Under the pieces are notes generated by a model that was not told the DNA's origin, searched no databases, and saw only the letters and a list, made by a program, of their open reading frames with translations. The position numbers and the translations under genes are program-made. Source: Bacteriovorax sp. (GTDB lineage Bacteria; Bdellovibrionota; Bacteriovoracia; Bacteriovoracales; Bacteriovoracaceae). Taken from it: a stretch of DNA of 12,072 nucleotides. Location: positions 1-12,072 of the forward strand of contig JAURXW010000344.1 of NCBI GenBank assembly GCA_030654205.1. The letters are read 5' to 3'. This document shows, piece by piece, positions 1-7,059 of the stretch (its first letter is position 1; the number at the start of each line of letters is the position of its first letter).

Positions 1-491
1 TGTCCAATTTCGGCACCAGACATAATAACGACACCAGGATGAATTTTAACATCGCTATGGATAACGACATTTTCTCCGATGAAGGCCCCTTGGGCAATCC
101 ATGCACTAGAGTCTACAACAGCAGAACCCATTTGGCGCCCATCGACAATATCATTAATTTTTTGTATTTTTTGGTCATAAAAAGGTTTTGAGAAATATGA
201 CATTGCTAAATTAACATCAGTAACAGTTGCGACGAAATAGGCCAATTCAAAAGCCAGATTTTTTGATTCTTCATTTAATAAATCTAAGAATTTTTTTTCA
301 AAAATTACACCTTGGCTTTTTGGTTTCTTATTTTTATTCAGCCACTCAGCTAAAAAATTTTTATTTTTAATAAAAATTAAATGATGGTGATTTAATTGAT
401 AGCTGTCAGTGATCCCTAAGATTTGGAGATCTTCTTCACCGCTAATTATAATCAGGGAGGTATCGATACTTTTCAGGTTTCCTAGCTTCAT
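1..491 (-). CDS. lpxD: LpxD-type UDP-3-O-acylglucosamine N-acyltransferase, N-terminal part (3' truncated by window edge)
   Basis: LpxD adds the second, N-linked hydroxyacyl chain from acyl-ACP to UDP-3-O-acyl-glucosamine in lipid A synthesis, in the cytoplasm. The 163 visible residues start MKLGNLKSID. Residues about 20-105 look like the LpxD uridine-binding domain, with a divergent LIFIKNKNF stretch near 39-47 where LpxD usually has SFL-N-KY. From about 125 a left-handed beta-helix begins with hexapeptide repeats (AWIAQG, AFIGEN, VVIHSD, VKIHPG, VVIMSG). The catalytic histidine expected further on lies outside the window, so activity cannot be judged. The start is supported by AAGAGG at 500-505, 8 nt ahead of the ATG. 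Position after bamA and skp matches the classical bamA-skp-lpxD order. Another hexapeptide acyltransferase is possible from the fragment alone, but context makes LpxD the best call. Confidence 0.85.
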   Translation of the reverse strand, partial: MKLGNLKSIDTSLIIISGEEDLQILGITDSYQLNHHHLIFIKNKNFLAEWLNKNKKPKSQGVIFEKKFLDLLNEESKNLAFELAYFVATVTDVNLAMSYFSKPFYDQKIQKINDIVDGRQMGSAVVDSSAWIAQGAFIGENVVIHSDVKIHPGVVIMSGAEIG

Positions 492-505
492 AGGAACATC
501 CTCTT

Positions 506-548
506 AAAAAATTTTGGGATCCGAAGAGCATAAAGCTCGCCGGATCCC
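506..548 (-). terminator. Hairpin with U-tract between skp and lpxD (terminator or attenuator)
   Basis: On the minus strand an 8-bp perfect stem (GGGATCCG, 541-548, with CGGATCCC, 516-523) encloses a second 4-bp stem (GAGC/GCTC, 526-529 and 535-538) with a 5-nt loop and a 2x2 internal mismatch. The stem is followed by AAAA and then six U (506-511). The four A between stem and U-tract make it weaker than a textbook intrinsic terminator. Because lpxD lies only about 15 nt further on, it may act as a partial terminator or attenuator that lowers lpxD expression relative to bamA-skp, or as an RNA-processing or stabilising hairpin. The structure is seen directly; the function is inferred. Confidence 0.45.
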
Positions 549-581
549 GTATTTAAAAAACAAAAATATTTAAGTTTAAGT

Positions 582-1091
582 CTATTTTGGAAATTTCTTA
601 TTGAATGACTTAATTACGTCATCAGTAAGATCTTTTTCTTCTTTAGCATAAAGAATTGGAGCTGTTGCTGATTCATAAACCAAGTCAACGTCAGAATTCT
701 TAGCAACTTCATCTACTATTGCTTTTACTTTTTCTAAGATTGGAGTTTTAAGTTTTTGCTCCATATCTTGGATTTCTTTTTGAAAAGCTGCAGTCTTTTG
801 TTGAATCCCTACGATTTTTTCTTGAATTTCTCTTTCTTTTTTAGCTTTTTCTTTATCATTTAAAACCGATGCTTTCTTTTGGTAGTCATCTTGAAGTTTT
901 CTAATTTTGTCTTCTTCATCTTTTAAAAGTTTTTGTTTTTCATCAAAAGCTTTTTTTAATTGGTCGCGAACAGTTTGACCTTGAGTAACAGTGATAAGTA
1001 CTTTTTGAACATCAACTTTACCAACAGCTACTTTCGCGAATGCCGAAGTTGCAAGTAGAAGAGATGCCATAACAGCGATTAAAGTTTTCAT
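582..1091 (-). CDS. skp: OmpH/Skp-family periplasmic chaperone
   Basis: Skp holds unfolded outer-membrane proteins in the periplasm and hands them to the BAM complex. The 169-aa product begins with a Sec signal peptide (K3, a hydrophobic run around 4-14, and a likely cleavage AFA|K after residue 19). The mature start, KVAVGKVDVQKVL, is typical of OmpH proteins. Residues about 40-120 are a lysine/glutamate-rich coiled coil, the tentacles of the Skp trimer, and a short beta segment near 135-150 (DLVYESATAPILY) completes the body domain. Length matches the family (about 160-170 aa). The start is fixed by AGGGAG at 1099-1104, 7 nt ahead of the ATG. It follows bamA after 26 nt on the same strand, so the two are almost certainly co-transcribed. 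The gene is also known as ompH. Confidence 0.93.
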   Translation of the reverse strand: MKTLIAVMASLLLATSAFAKVAVGKVDVQKVLITVTQGQTVRDQLKKAFDEKQKLLKDEEDKIRKLQDDYQKKASVLNDKEKAKKEREIQEKIVGIQQKTAAFQKEIQDMEQKLKTPILEKVKAIVDEVAKNSDVDLVYESATAPILYAKEEKDLTDDVIKSFNKKFPK

Positions 1092-1117
1092 TGAACGTCT
1101 CCCTTTGAGAAAATATC

Positions 1118-3406
1118 TTAAAATAATTGTCCTATATCAAAATGGAATTGAGAACCCTGTTTTTTGTATTCCCCAGTCAATGGGTAACCAAATTCGAAAC
1201 GCAATGTTCCGATTGGTGAAAACCATCTAAAACCAAAGCCGTAATCAGTGTAAACCTTAATATTTGTAAATTTCCCAACATGTCCCGCATCAAAAAAGAC
1301 TACCCATTTAAGACCAGCTTCTCTAGAAAGAGGGTGTTGAAATTCTAAATTTGTAAAAGTTGAAAACACACCGCCAGTATTAAACGTGACGTCATTGCCG
1401 GCAACACGACCTCTGTATTTTGGTCCAATATCATCGAAGGCATATCCGCGTAAGTTTCTTGAACCACCCAGAGTAAATTTTTCAGTTCGTGGAATTTCTC
1501 GACCATTAACTTCATCTAAGCGGGACGCATAAAATCGTGACCGAAAAATCAAATCTCCCCACACTGGATAAAAACCCATTGCTTCAGTTTCGTTTTTCAC
1601 CCATTTTTTATCTCCACCAAGACCGGTAAATTCTGTTGCATAACTCAACAGCACACCCTTTCTAGTATCCGAGCGGTCATCTCTGCGGTCATACACAATT
1701 TTAGAAGCAACCGTAGAGGCCAATCCGTTTTCTAATGCTGGATTAATCGAAATATCATCAATGGCCGTAATTTTAGTGTCTTCTAATTTGTAACTTGTAT
1801 AAAGATTAGTGAAAGTAAAAATTGGGTAACCAACTCTTACGTTCATCGTTTTTTTCTTTTGCTTATAAGACGCCGAAGTTTCATCACTACTGATAGCAAC
1901 TCCTCCACCTAAAGACCATTTGGAGTCAAACAAATAGGGCTCTGTGAAATCCACACTAAAAGTATTTGAAGTTTTGGCGATATTTAAACTGAAAGTTAAA
2001 TTTTGCCCTAACCCTCTAAAGTTTGCTTGTGAAACTGAAGCTTGGAAAAATCCACCGTTAGCAGTTGAATAACCTGCACCTAAAGAGATTTGTCCGGTGT
2101 TTTTTTCTTTAACTGCGATTTCAACATCTAGAACATCTTCTTTATCTTTAGGAGAAACTGTATTGAAAATAATTGAATCAGGTTCAAAAAAACCTAAACG
2201 CTGAACATTTTCTTTTGATTGACGTAAGGCCGTTCCATTAAATTTTTGTCCTTCGCGAATTAACAATTCTCGTCGAATGATTTTATCGCGGGACTTGGAA
2301 TTTCCCTTTACTTTAATTCGGCCAAAATAAGCAATTTTTCCTTTTTCAAAAGAAAATTCTACATCGACCTTATTTTCTCCTGGAACTACATTCAGGTTAC
2401 GAATAACGTTAGCAAATGCATAACCTTCATCCTGATACATTTCAGTTAGGAGCTGAATATCTTTTCGTAGCGATTCTTCTGAATAAGTTTCATTTTCTTT
2501 TAAAGTCAGTTTTTCTCTAATATCAGTTTCAGGAAAAAGCATTTCACCTTGAAAACTAATTTTATTAACTGAGAACTGAGGCCCTTCAGTAAGTTTCATC
2601 GTAATGAAAACCCATTTCTTATCTTCTGATACCGTAATTTCAGGAGTTCCAATATTAATTTGGAGATACCCTTTCATTCGGTAAAAATATTTCAATCGTT
2701 CAATATCATTTTGAAAATTGATTTCTTTAAAATTTCCTGAGCCTGAAAGACCTGAAAAAAGACTATCTTCTTGAGTTTGAAGAATGCTTTTAATTTCTTC
2801 ATCTTTAAATGCTTTGTTACCTAAAAAACTAATTTTTTTAACTTTAACTTTATCAAATTCTTTAATGATGAATTGAAGTTCAATATTTTCATCGTTGATT
2901 TTTTTTTCTTTATAATCAACTGAAGCTAGGAAATATCCTTTTTCTTCATAATGCTTTAGCAATCCCTGAATATCATTTTTAACCGAGGTGGCATCTAAGA
3001 TTGAAAAAACCTTAGTCTTAACTTGCCCCTTTAAATCGTCATCACTTAGGCCATCGTTTCCTTCAAATGAGATTTTTGTCACGATTGGCTTTTCTTTCAT
3101 TCGTAAAACTAAAAGGTTTTTTCCTGCCACAATTTCGTGTTCAGCTTCAACGCTTTCAAAATATTTCATGGAGTAAATTTTTTCGAGATCTTTTTTCAAT
3201 AGATAATTATCGAGAACCATCCCGACTTTAGAACCAATTTTTTCCAAAACTGCTTCTTTTTCAACTTTTTTGAGACCTTTAATTTCTATTTGATCAATTT
3301 TAAAAAGATCAACTCGCGGACCAAGATCTTCGGCCGCAAAGGAGCTACCGAGAAAATTAAAACTCAGTACTGCCCAAAAAAATAAAGAGAGAAATCTCAA
3401 CGACAT
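1118..3406 (-). CDS. bamA: BamA, outer-membrane protein assembly factor
   Basis: BamA is the Omp85 pore that folds and inserts beta-barrel proteins into the outer membrane. The 762-aa product has a signal peptide (residues 1-24, cleavage near SSFA|AED). Five POTRA domains follow at roughly 37-105, 108-184, 187-276, 279-356 and 359-436; the repeated 'I-F-GN' strands (KISFEGN at 111, KISFLGN at 191, KISFQG at 282, IKVKGN at 364) mark their starts. The barrel runs from about 438 to the C-terminal phenylalanine (ending GQLF), a normal outer-membrane insertion signal. The Omp85 signature (V/L)RG(F/Y) is present as NLRGYAFDDIGP at 651-662. Length is close to that of E. coli BamA (about 810 aa). The ATG is preceded only by weak purine-rich sequence (GTAAG) and by a 71-nt gap to lolD, in which I see no convincing promoter. 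Confidence 0.96.
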   Translation of the reverse strand: MSLRFLSLFFWAVLSFNFLGSSFAAEDLGPRVDLFKIDQIEIKGLKKVEKEAVLEKIGSKVGMVLDNYLLKKDLEKIYSMKYFESVEAEHEIVAGKNLLVLRMKEKPIVTKISFEGNDGLSDDDLKGQVKTKVFSILDATSVKNDIQGLLKHYEEKGYFLASVDYKEKKINDENIELQFIIKEFDKVKVKKISFLGNKAFKDEEIKSILQTQEDSLFSGLSGSGNFKEINFQNDIERLKYFYRMKGYLQINIGTPEITVSEDKKWVFITMKLTEGPQFSVNKISFQGEMLFPETDIREKLTLKENETYSEESLRKDIQLLTEMYQDEGYAFANVIRNLNVVPGENKVDVEFSFEKGKIAYFGRIKVKGNSKSRDKIIRRELLIREGQKFNGTALRQSKENVQRLGFFEPDSIIFNTVSPKDKEDVLDVEIAVKEKNTGQISLGAGYSTANGGFFQASVSQANFRGLGQNLTFSLNIAKTSNTFSVDFTEPYLFDSKWSLGGGVAISSDETSASYKQKKKTMNVRVGYPIFTFTNLYTSYKLEDTKITAIDDISINPALENGLASTVASKIVYDRRDDRSDTRKGVLLSYATEFTGLGGDKKWVKNETEAMGFYPVWGDLIFRSRFYASRLDEVNGREIPRTEKFTLGGSRNLRGYAFDDIGPKYRGRVAGNDVTFNTGGVFSTFTNLEFQHPLSREAGLKWVVFFDAGHVGKFTNIKVYTDYGFGFRWFSPIGTLRFEFGYPLTGEYKKQGSQFHFDIGQLF

Positions 3407-3477
3407 AGATCTTACACTCGATTAAAAAACTAAGGTATAAAAAAGTAGCAAGAACAATACGATGTGCAAAGAAATTT

Positions 3478-4152
3478 CTAAGTGCTTACTAGTATTCCGT
3501 CTTTCAGTAAAAATTGGTTGTGAAAGCTCTCAGCAATAATTGGGTCATGAGTGACAACCACAAGGGTGGAGTGGAACTCTTTTGCCAAAGTTCTTAGTAA
3601 CTGGATAACTTTTTTTGAATTCTCCGAATCTAGGTTTCCAGTTGGCTCGTCGCAAAGTAAAAGTTTGGGCTTTAACGAAAGGGCACGAATAATATTAATT
3701 CTCTGCTGCTCCCCTCCAGAGAGTTCAAAAGGAAATTTTTCCAAACAATGTGTAACGCTCAGTGTACTTGCAAGGCCTAAAACTCGTGTCGTCACATTTT
3801 CAGTTTCTTCTTTGGAAAAACCCGCGAGGCGGGCCGGCAGCAAAAGATTATTCAAGCAATTCATGGACGGAAGTAAAAAGTGAAATTGAAATACAAAACC
3901 AATATAGCGATTGCGATAAACGGCCAGCTCTTCATCGCTGAGTTCGACCAAGTTTTTTTGATTAACAATGACCTCTCCCTCCGTTGGTCGGTCTAAACCA
4001 CCCAACAAATAAAGAAGGGTTGATTTTCCAGACCCCGAAGCTCCTCGGATTAAATATTCCTCACCTTCGTTCATAGTCAGCGTTACGCCATTTAAGGCAC
4101 GTGAGAGTTTATAAAATTTTTTTACATTCAATATTTTGATAATAGGACTCAT
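3478..4152 (-). CDS. lolD: LolD, ATPase of the lipoprotein-releasing ABC transporter
   Basis: LolD powers release of outer-membrane lipoproteins from the inner membrane to the carrier LolA. The 224-aa ATPase has every ABC element: Walker A GASGSGKST at 37-45, Q-loop glutamine 89, signature LSGGEQQR at 144-151, Walker B and D-loop LLLCDEPTGNLD at 164-175, and the H-loop histidine 202 in VVVTHD. The segment FVFQFHFLLPSMNCLNNL (87-104) closely resembles the LolD-specific QFHHLLP-ALEN region, which favours LolD over other MacB/FtsE-type ATPases. The start has AGGA 6 nt upstream and overlaps the stop of the permease gene in an ATGA (4149-4152), so the two are translationally coupled and form one transporter. 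Confidence 0.92.
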   Translation of the reverse strand: MSPIIKILNVKKFYKLSRALNGVTLTMNEGEEYLIRGASGSGKSTLLYLLGGLDRPTEGEVIVNQKNLVELSDEELAVYRNRYIGFVFQFHFLLPSMNCLNNLLLPARLAGFSKEETENVTTRVLGLASTLSVTHCLEKFPFELSGGEQQRINIIRALSLKPKLLLCDEPTGNLDSENSKKVIQLLRTLAKEFHSTLVVVTHDPIIAESFHNQFLLKDGILVST

Positions 4153-5351
4153 GCGAATTCCTGTCTTAAGCCTGCCAACAGGCTTTTTTGTTTTAATCGT
4201 CTCAATAAATAGAAAGTGATAATCATGATCCAGACAAGGGCCAAACTAAAGACAAAAAGATAGTCCGTCCAAGATAAATAAAGCTCAATCCGAGGCATAT
4301 AATAAATTTCTGATGGGAGTTCAAAGAGAGATAAATGCATAAGTGCAAAGTTAAATATCTGAACAAATAACAACGACAATACACATGACAAAAACCAGAT
4401 TAACAAAACTAATTCCATCCATAAATCACTCATGGCCTTTTTAGAAAGTCCAAGTGCTTTGAATAAAAAAAGTTCTTTTGATTTTTTTTCATTAATAAAA
4501 ATAATAAAAGCTAAAATATTAAAAATAGAAATGACTACAACCATTTGTAAAATTAAGCCAATCATAACTTTTTCGACTTTTACTGCTTCAAGAAGCGGTG
4601 CAAATTCTCGCCAGTAAGGTTTAAAGTAGAACTCAGACCCAAAATTTTTTTTGAGTGATACGATACCTTTTTCAATTTTTTGAATATCATCTTTATATTT
4701 AAAATCCTGAGGGAAATTAAGTGAAATCATATTAATGAAATGCCCTAATTCCAAAATGCGTTGAAGTGTTTCTAGTTTAATATAAACAAGTCTTGAATCT
4801 TTTTGATAAATACCATGATTGATAATTCGGCTTACTTTAAAACGCTCTAGGGCCGGCATAGATTTAAGCCCGGCATTTCCCTTGGCAAAGGCCAAAACTA
4901 TTTCATCACCAACATTAATTTTATACAGTTTTGCAATTTCAGAACCAATGGCCACTTCATTATCTTTAAGAATAAGCGGCAATTTTACAACTTCGGAATA
5001 CGAGTCATCGATTCCTCTAACTAAAACACCTCGCGAATCTTCATCATAAATTAAAAAACTTTCTGTTTGCACCAATGCTGAAAAATGGTCGATATTTAAT
5101 GATTTAAATTTTAAAAAAATAGCACTATTTGCCTTAAAAAATGTGCCGCCTTCGGCATTCATAATAACTTCACCGACTGATTTTTTTAAGCCAATCTTTA
5201 AGGCCCTTTGAAATCCATCCATTATGCCAATGGTGGAGAGAATTACAGCGATTGAAAAAGCCATTCCTACCAATACCCCAACAGCAAATTTAATTGTCGT
5301 AGAGTTATCCAGAAATAAAGTAAGAAACAGTTTAAAGCGCTGTCCTTTCAT
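4149..5351 (-). CDS. lolC: LolC/LolE/LolF-type permease of the lipoprotein-releasing ABC transporter
   Basis: This is the membrane subunit partnering LolD; it extracts mature lipoproteins from the inner membrane and passes them to LolA. The 400-aa protein has the MacB/LolC layout: TM1 about 21-43, a periplasmic domain about 45-260, then TM2 about 262-287, TM3 about 310-338 and TM4 about 363-382. The conserved LolC-family stretch before and after TM2 is visible: LLEAVKVEKVMIGLILQMVV (253-272) and the cytoplasmic loop EKKSKELFLFKALGLSKK (288-305), which contacts the ATPase. Length is that of LolC/LolE. Only one permease gene is present in the cluster, so a homodimeric LolF-like arrangement is possible; the symbol is family level. 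SD GGAG at 5363-5366 lies inside the end of prfB, 11 nt from the ATG, and only 3 nt separate the two genes, indicating an operon. Confidence 0.88.
   Translation of the reverse strand: MKGQRFKLFLTLFLDNSTTIKFAVGVLVGMAFSIAVILSTIGIMDGFQRALKIGLKKSVGEVIMNAEGGTFFKANSAIFLKFKSLNIDHFSALVQTESFLIYDEDSRGVLVRGIDDSYSEVVKLPLILKDNEVAIGSEIAKLYKINVGDEIVLAFAKGNAGLKSMPALERFKVSRIINHGIYQKDSRLVYIKLETLQRILELGHFINMISLNFPQDFKYKDDIQKIEKGIVSLKKNFGSEFYFKPYWREFAPLLEAVKVEKVMIGLILQMVVVISIFNILAFIIFINEKKSKELFLFKALGLSKKAMSDLWMELVLLIWFLSCVLSLLFVQIFNFALMHLSLFELPSEIYYMPRIELYLSWTDYLFVFSLALVWIMIITFYLLRRLKQKSLLAGLRQEFA
4168..4194 (+). terminator. Intrinsic-terminator-like hairpin antisense to the end of the lolC-type gene
   Basis: The plus strand reads AAGCCTG (4168-4174), loop CCAA, CAGGCTT (4179-4185), and then continues into an unbroken T-run to 4189 and TTTT again after one G. 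This is a 7-bp perfect stem with a U-tract, the textbook form of an intrinsic terminator. It points against the direction of the genes and lies within the last codons of the permease gene (SLLAGL). No plus-strand gene is seen for about 4 kb on its upstream side, so it could only stop antisense transcription. It may also be a coincidence of the coding sequence. Confidence 0.3.
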
Positions 5352-5354
5352 AAA

Positions 5355-6498
5355 CTAATGCTCTCCATGAGGAGTGCTTTTTTCCACGACCCAGCGAAGG
5401 TAAGCATCAATAAAACTATCAAGATCGCCTTCTAATACTTTCTCTGCTTGTGAAGATTCAAAATCTGTTCGATGGTCTTTAACTAACTTATATGGATGAA
5501 GAACGTAAGAGCGAATTTGAGCACCAAAAGCGATATCTTTTTTATTGGCTTCAACTTCAGCAATTTTAGCTCGTCTTTTATCCATTTCTAATTCATAAAG
5601 TCTCGATCTTAAAACCTTCATTGCTTGCGCTTTGTTTTGAAGTTGTGAGCGCTCATTTTGGCAAATAACAACGAGGTTTGTTGGTAAGTGGGTTAACCTT
5701 ACTGCAGAGTCAGTTGTATTGACTCCCTGGCCACCAGAACCTCCAGCTCGGTACACATCGATGCGTAAATCTTTATCAAGAATTTCAATTTCAATTGTAT
5801 CGTCAATTTCAGCTGATACGTAAATTGAAGCAAAAGAAGTATGCCGGCGTCCAGCAGAATCAAATGGAGAAAGTCTTACTAAACGATGAACTCCAGATTC
5901 AGATTTTAATAATCCGTAGGCGTAATTTCCAGTAACGGTAATTGTTGCAGATTTTATTCCCGCTGAATCCCCTTCCTGTGTATCGAGAACTTGAACTTTA
6001 AATTTTTTTGATTCAGCCCATCTCATAACCATTCTAAGAATCATATAGGCCCAGTCACAAGACTCCGTTCCGCCAGCACCAGCATTGACCGTAATGATGG
6101 CATTGTTGGGATCGAGTTCGCCTGAAAGCAAAACCTTTTGTTCGGCCATCGAAAATGCAGTCAAAAAATTTTTATAAACTTGAATGGCTTCTTCGGCCGA
6201 TGATTCATCATTTTCGGTGAAAGCAAAATCCAGGAGTACATCAAAGTCGTCATACAACGCTTTAAGATGAATATAGGTATTTACAATTTCTTCAATGACC
6301 GACTTTTCTTTTTGAATTTTTGAAGCATTTGTGGAGTCATCCCAAAATCCTTCCATGGCCTCAATTCGTTTTATCTCTTCGAGACGATTTTGTTTTTTGG
6401 GAATCTCAAAGTGACCTCCGAAGAAGGTCGAGTTTTTCGGTATAATTTTTTATATCAAGTTTTTTTTCGTTTAGCTCTATTTTTATTTGCTCGTTCAT
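5355..6498 (-). CDS. prfB: Peptide chain release factor 2 (RF2), expressed by programmed +1 frameshift
   Basis: RF2 reads UGA and UAA stop codons and releases the finished protein from the ribosome. The gene is in two frames: 30 codons from the ATG at 6496-6498 to an in-frame TGA (6406-6408), then a +1 shift into the main frame from 6407 to the TAG at 5355-5357, giving 380 aa. The joined sequence LLRRSL-EIPKKQNRLEEIKRIE aligns with the RF2 domain-1 helix. The anticodon-mimic SPF is at about 210-212 and the catalytic GGQ at about 255-257, each only five residues from the E. coli positions. The first ATG of the second frame (6356, 333 aa) would cut off domain 1 and is not the start. Upstream, ybeY ends 10 nt away; the SD is weak (AGG overlapping the ybeY stop). 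Coordinates are complement(join(5355..6407,6409..6498)). Confidence 0.96.
6405..6419 (-). promoter_or_regulatory. prfB programmed +1 frameshift site
   Basis: On the minus strand the site reads GGAGG (6415-6419), TCA spacer, slippery CTT (6409-6411), then TGA (6406-6408) followed by G. This is the known RF2 autoregulatory design: an internal Shine-Dalgarno element exactly 3 nt before CTT, pausing at UGA when RF2 is scarce, and slippage of the Leu-tRNA from CUU to UUU. The base after TGA is G, whereas E. coli has C. Both frames give RF2-like sequence on either side of the junction, which confirms the shift. Confidence 0.95.
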
Positions 6499-6508
6499 TT
6501 AAATTTGC

Positions 6509-7042
6509 CTATTGGTTTGCTTTAAGTTTTTTATAAATTTTAGCCACAAGTTCTGATTCGTATTTTTCCATAATTTTTTCTTCTTTGCCTGAGATTTCGT
6601 GATCAAAACCCAAAAGATGCAAAAAACCATGTACACCTAGGTGAATAATTTCTTGTTCATAGGTAATATCAAATTCACGGGCCTGAGATTTGGCAATTTC
6701 CTTACAGATAACAATATCCCCTAATTCTAGATAAGGAGGATTTTTTTCAGATCGCAATTTATCAGGACGCAGGTTAGAAAAGATCGGAAAAGATAACACA
6801 TCGGTAGCTTTATCTTTTTGGCGGTATTTTTGATTCAAGCCTTGGATCTTTTTTTTTCCACAAAGAGTCATTGAAATTGAAACTTGTTTAACCCCTGTAA
6901 ATTGTCTATTTTTAGCCAAAAAAAGAACAAAACTCTTTTCTAAACTAGGAATCAAACCCGAAATCTTGTTTGATTCAAGTTTAGCGACTTTACTACTATT
7001 CTTTTTTATTCCACTATCATAAAGAGTTATTGTTAATTTCAT
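6509..7042 (-). CDS. ybeY: YbeY, rRNA maturation endoribonuclease
   Basis: YbeY is a zinc-dependent endoribonuclease needed for 16S rRNA 3'-end maturation and ribosome quality control. The 177-aa product carries the diagnostic motif HGFLHLLGFDH at 138-148 (zinc ligands H138, H142, H148), preceded by the conserved KATDVLSFP at 78-86 and GDIVIC at 108-113. Length is slightly above the usual 150-160 aa, owing to an N-terminal region of about 50 residues before the first conserved strand. The ATG is the furthest upstream in this frame, since a TGA lies two codons before it. A GAAGG element touches the ATG directly with no spacer, which is unusual. In many genomes ybeY sits beside ybeZ (phoH-like); here its partner is prfB downstream and a divergent mazG. 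Confidence 0.95.
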   Translation of the reverse strand: MKLTITLYDSGIKKNSSKVAKLESNKISGLIPSLEKSFVLFLAKNRQFTGVKQVSISMTLCGKKKIQGLNQKYRQKDKATDVLSFPIFSNLRPDKLRSEKNPPYLELGDIVICKEIAKSQAREFDITYEQEIIHLGVHGFLHLLGFDHEISGKEEKIMEKYESELVAKIYKKLKANQ

Positions 7043-7059
7043 CCTTCAAAAGGTAGCAC
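7043..7059. promoter_or_regulatory. 17-nt divergent gap with mazG ribosome binding site
   Basis: The start codons of ybeY (minus) and mazG (plus) are separated by only 17 nt. The plus strand has AAAAGG at 7048-7053, 6 nt before the mazG ATG, a good Shine-Dalgarno element. The gap is too short for a promoter, so the promoter of each gene must lie inside the coding region of the other, or transcription of one must begin elsewhere. I could not identify convincing -35/-10 pairs on either strand. Confidence 0.6.

Noticed and set aside
2988..3176. Short plus-strand open frame inside bamA
   Set aside because: It lies antisense to a clearly conserved POTRA region, has no SD of note and no recognisable protein features.
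3421..3451. Possible bamA promoter (TTGCTA, 19 nt, TTTAAT on the minus strand)
   Set aside because: The spacer is too long, the -35 is weak, and the implied 5' leader would be under 10 nt; co-transcription from lolD is simpler.
3551..3883. 110-codon plus-strand open frame inside lolD
   Set aside because: It is antisense to the conserved ATPase motifs; its sequence is the mirror of constrained codons and resembles no protein.
4432..5049. Two short plus-strand open frames inside the lolC-type gene
   Set aside because: They are antisense shadows without ribosome binding sites or protein-like composition.
5355..6356. A 333-aa RF2 starting at the ATG at 6356
   Set aside because: The upstream frame plus the CTT-TGA frameshift site gives a continuous, full-length RF2; the short form would lack much of domain 1.
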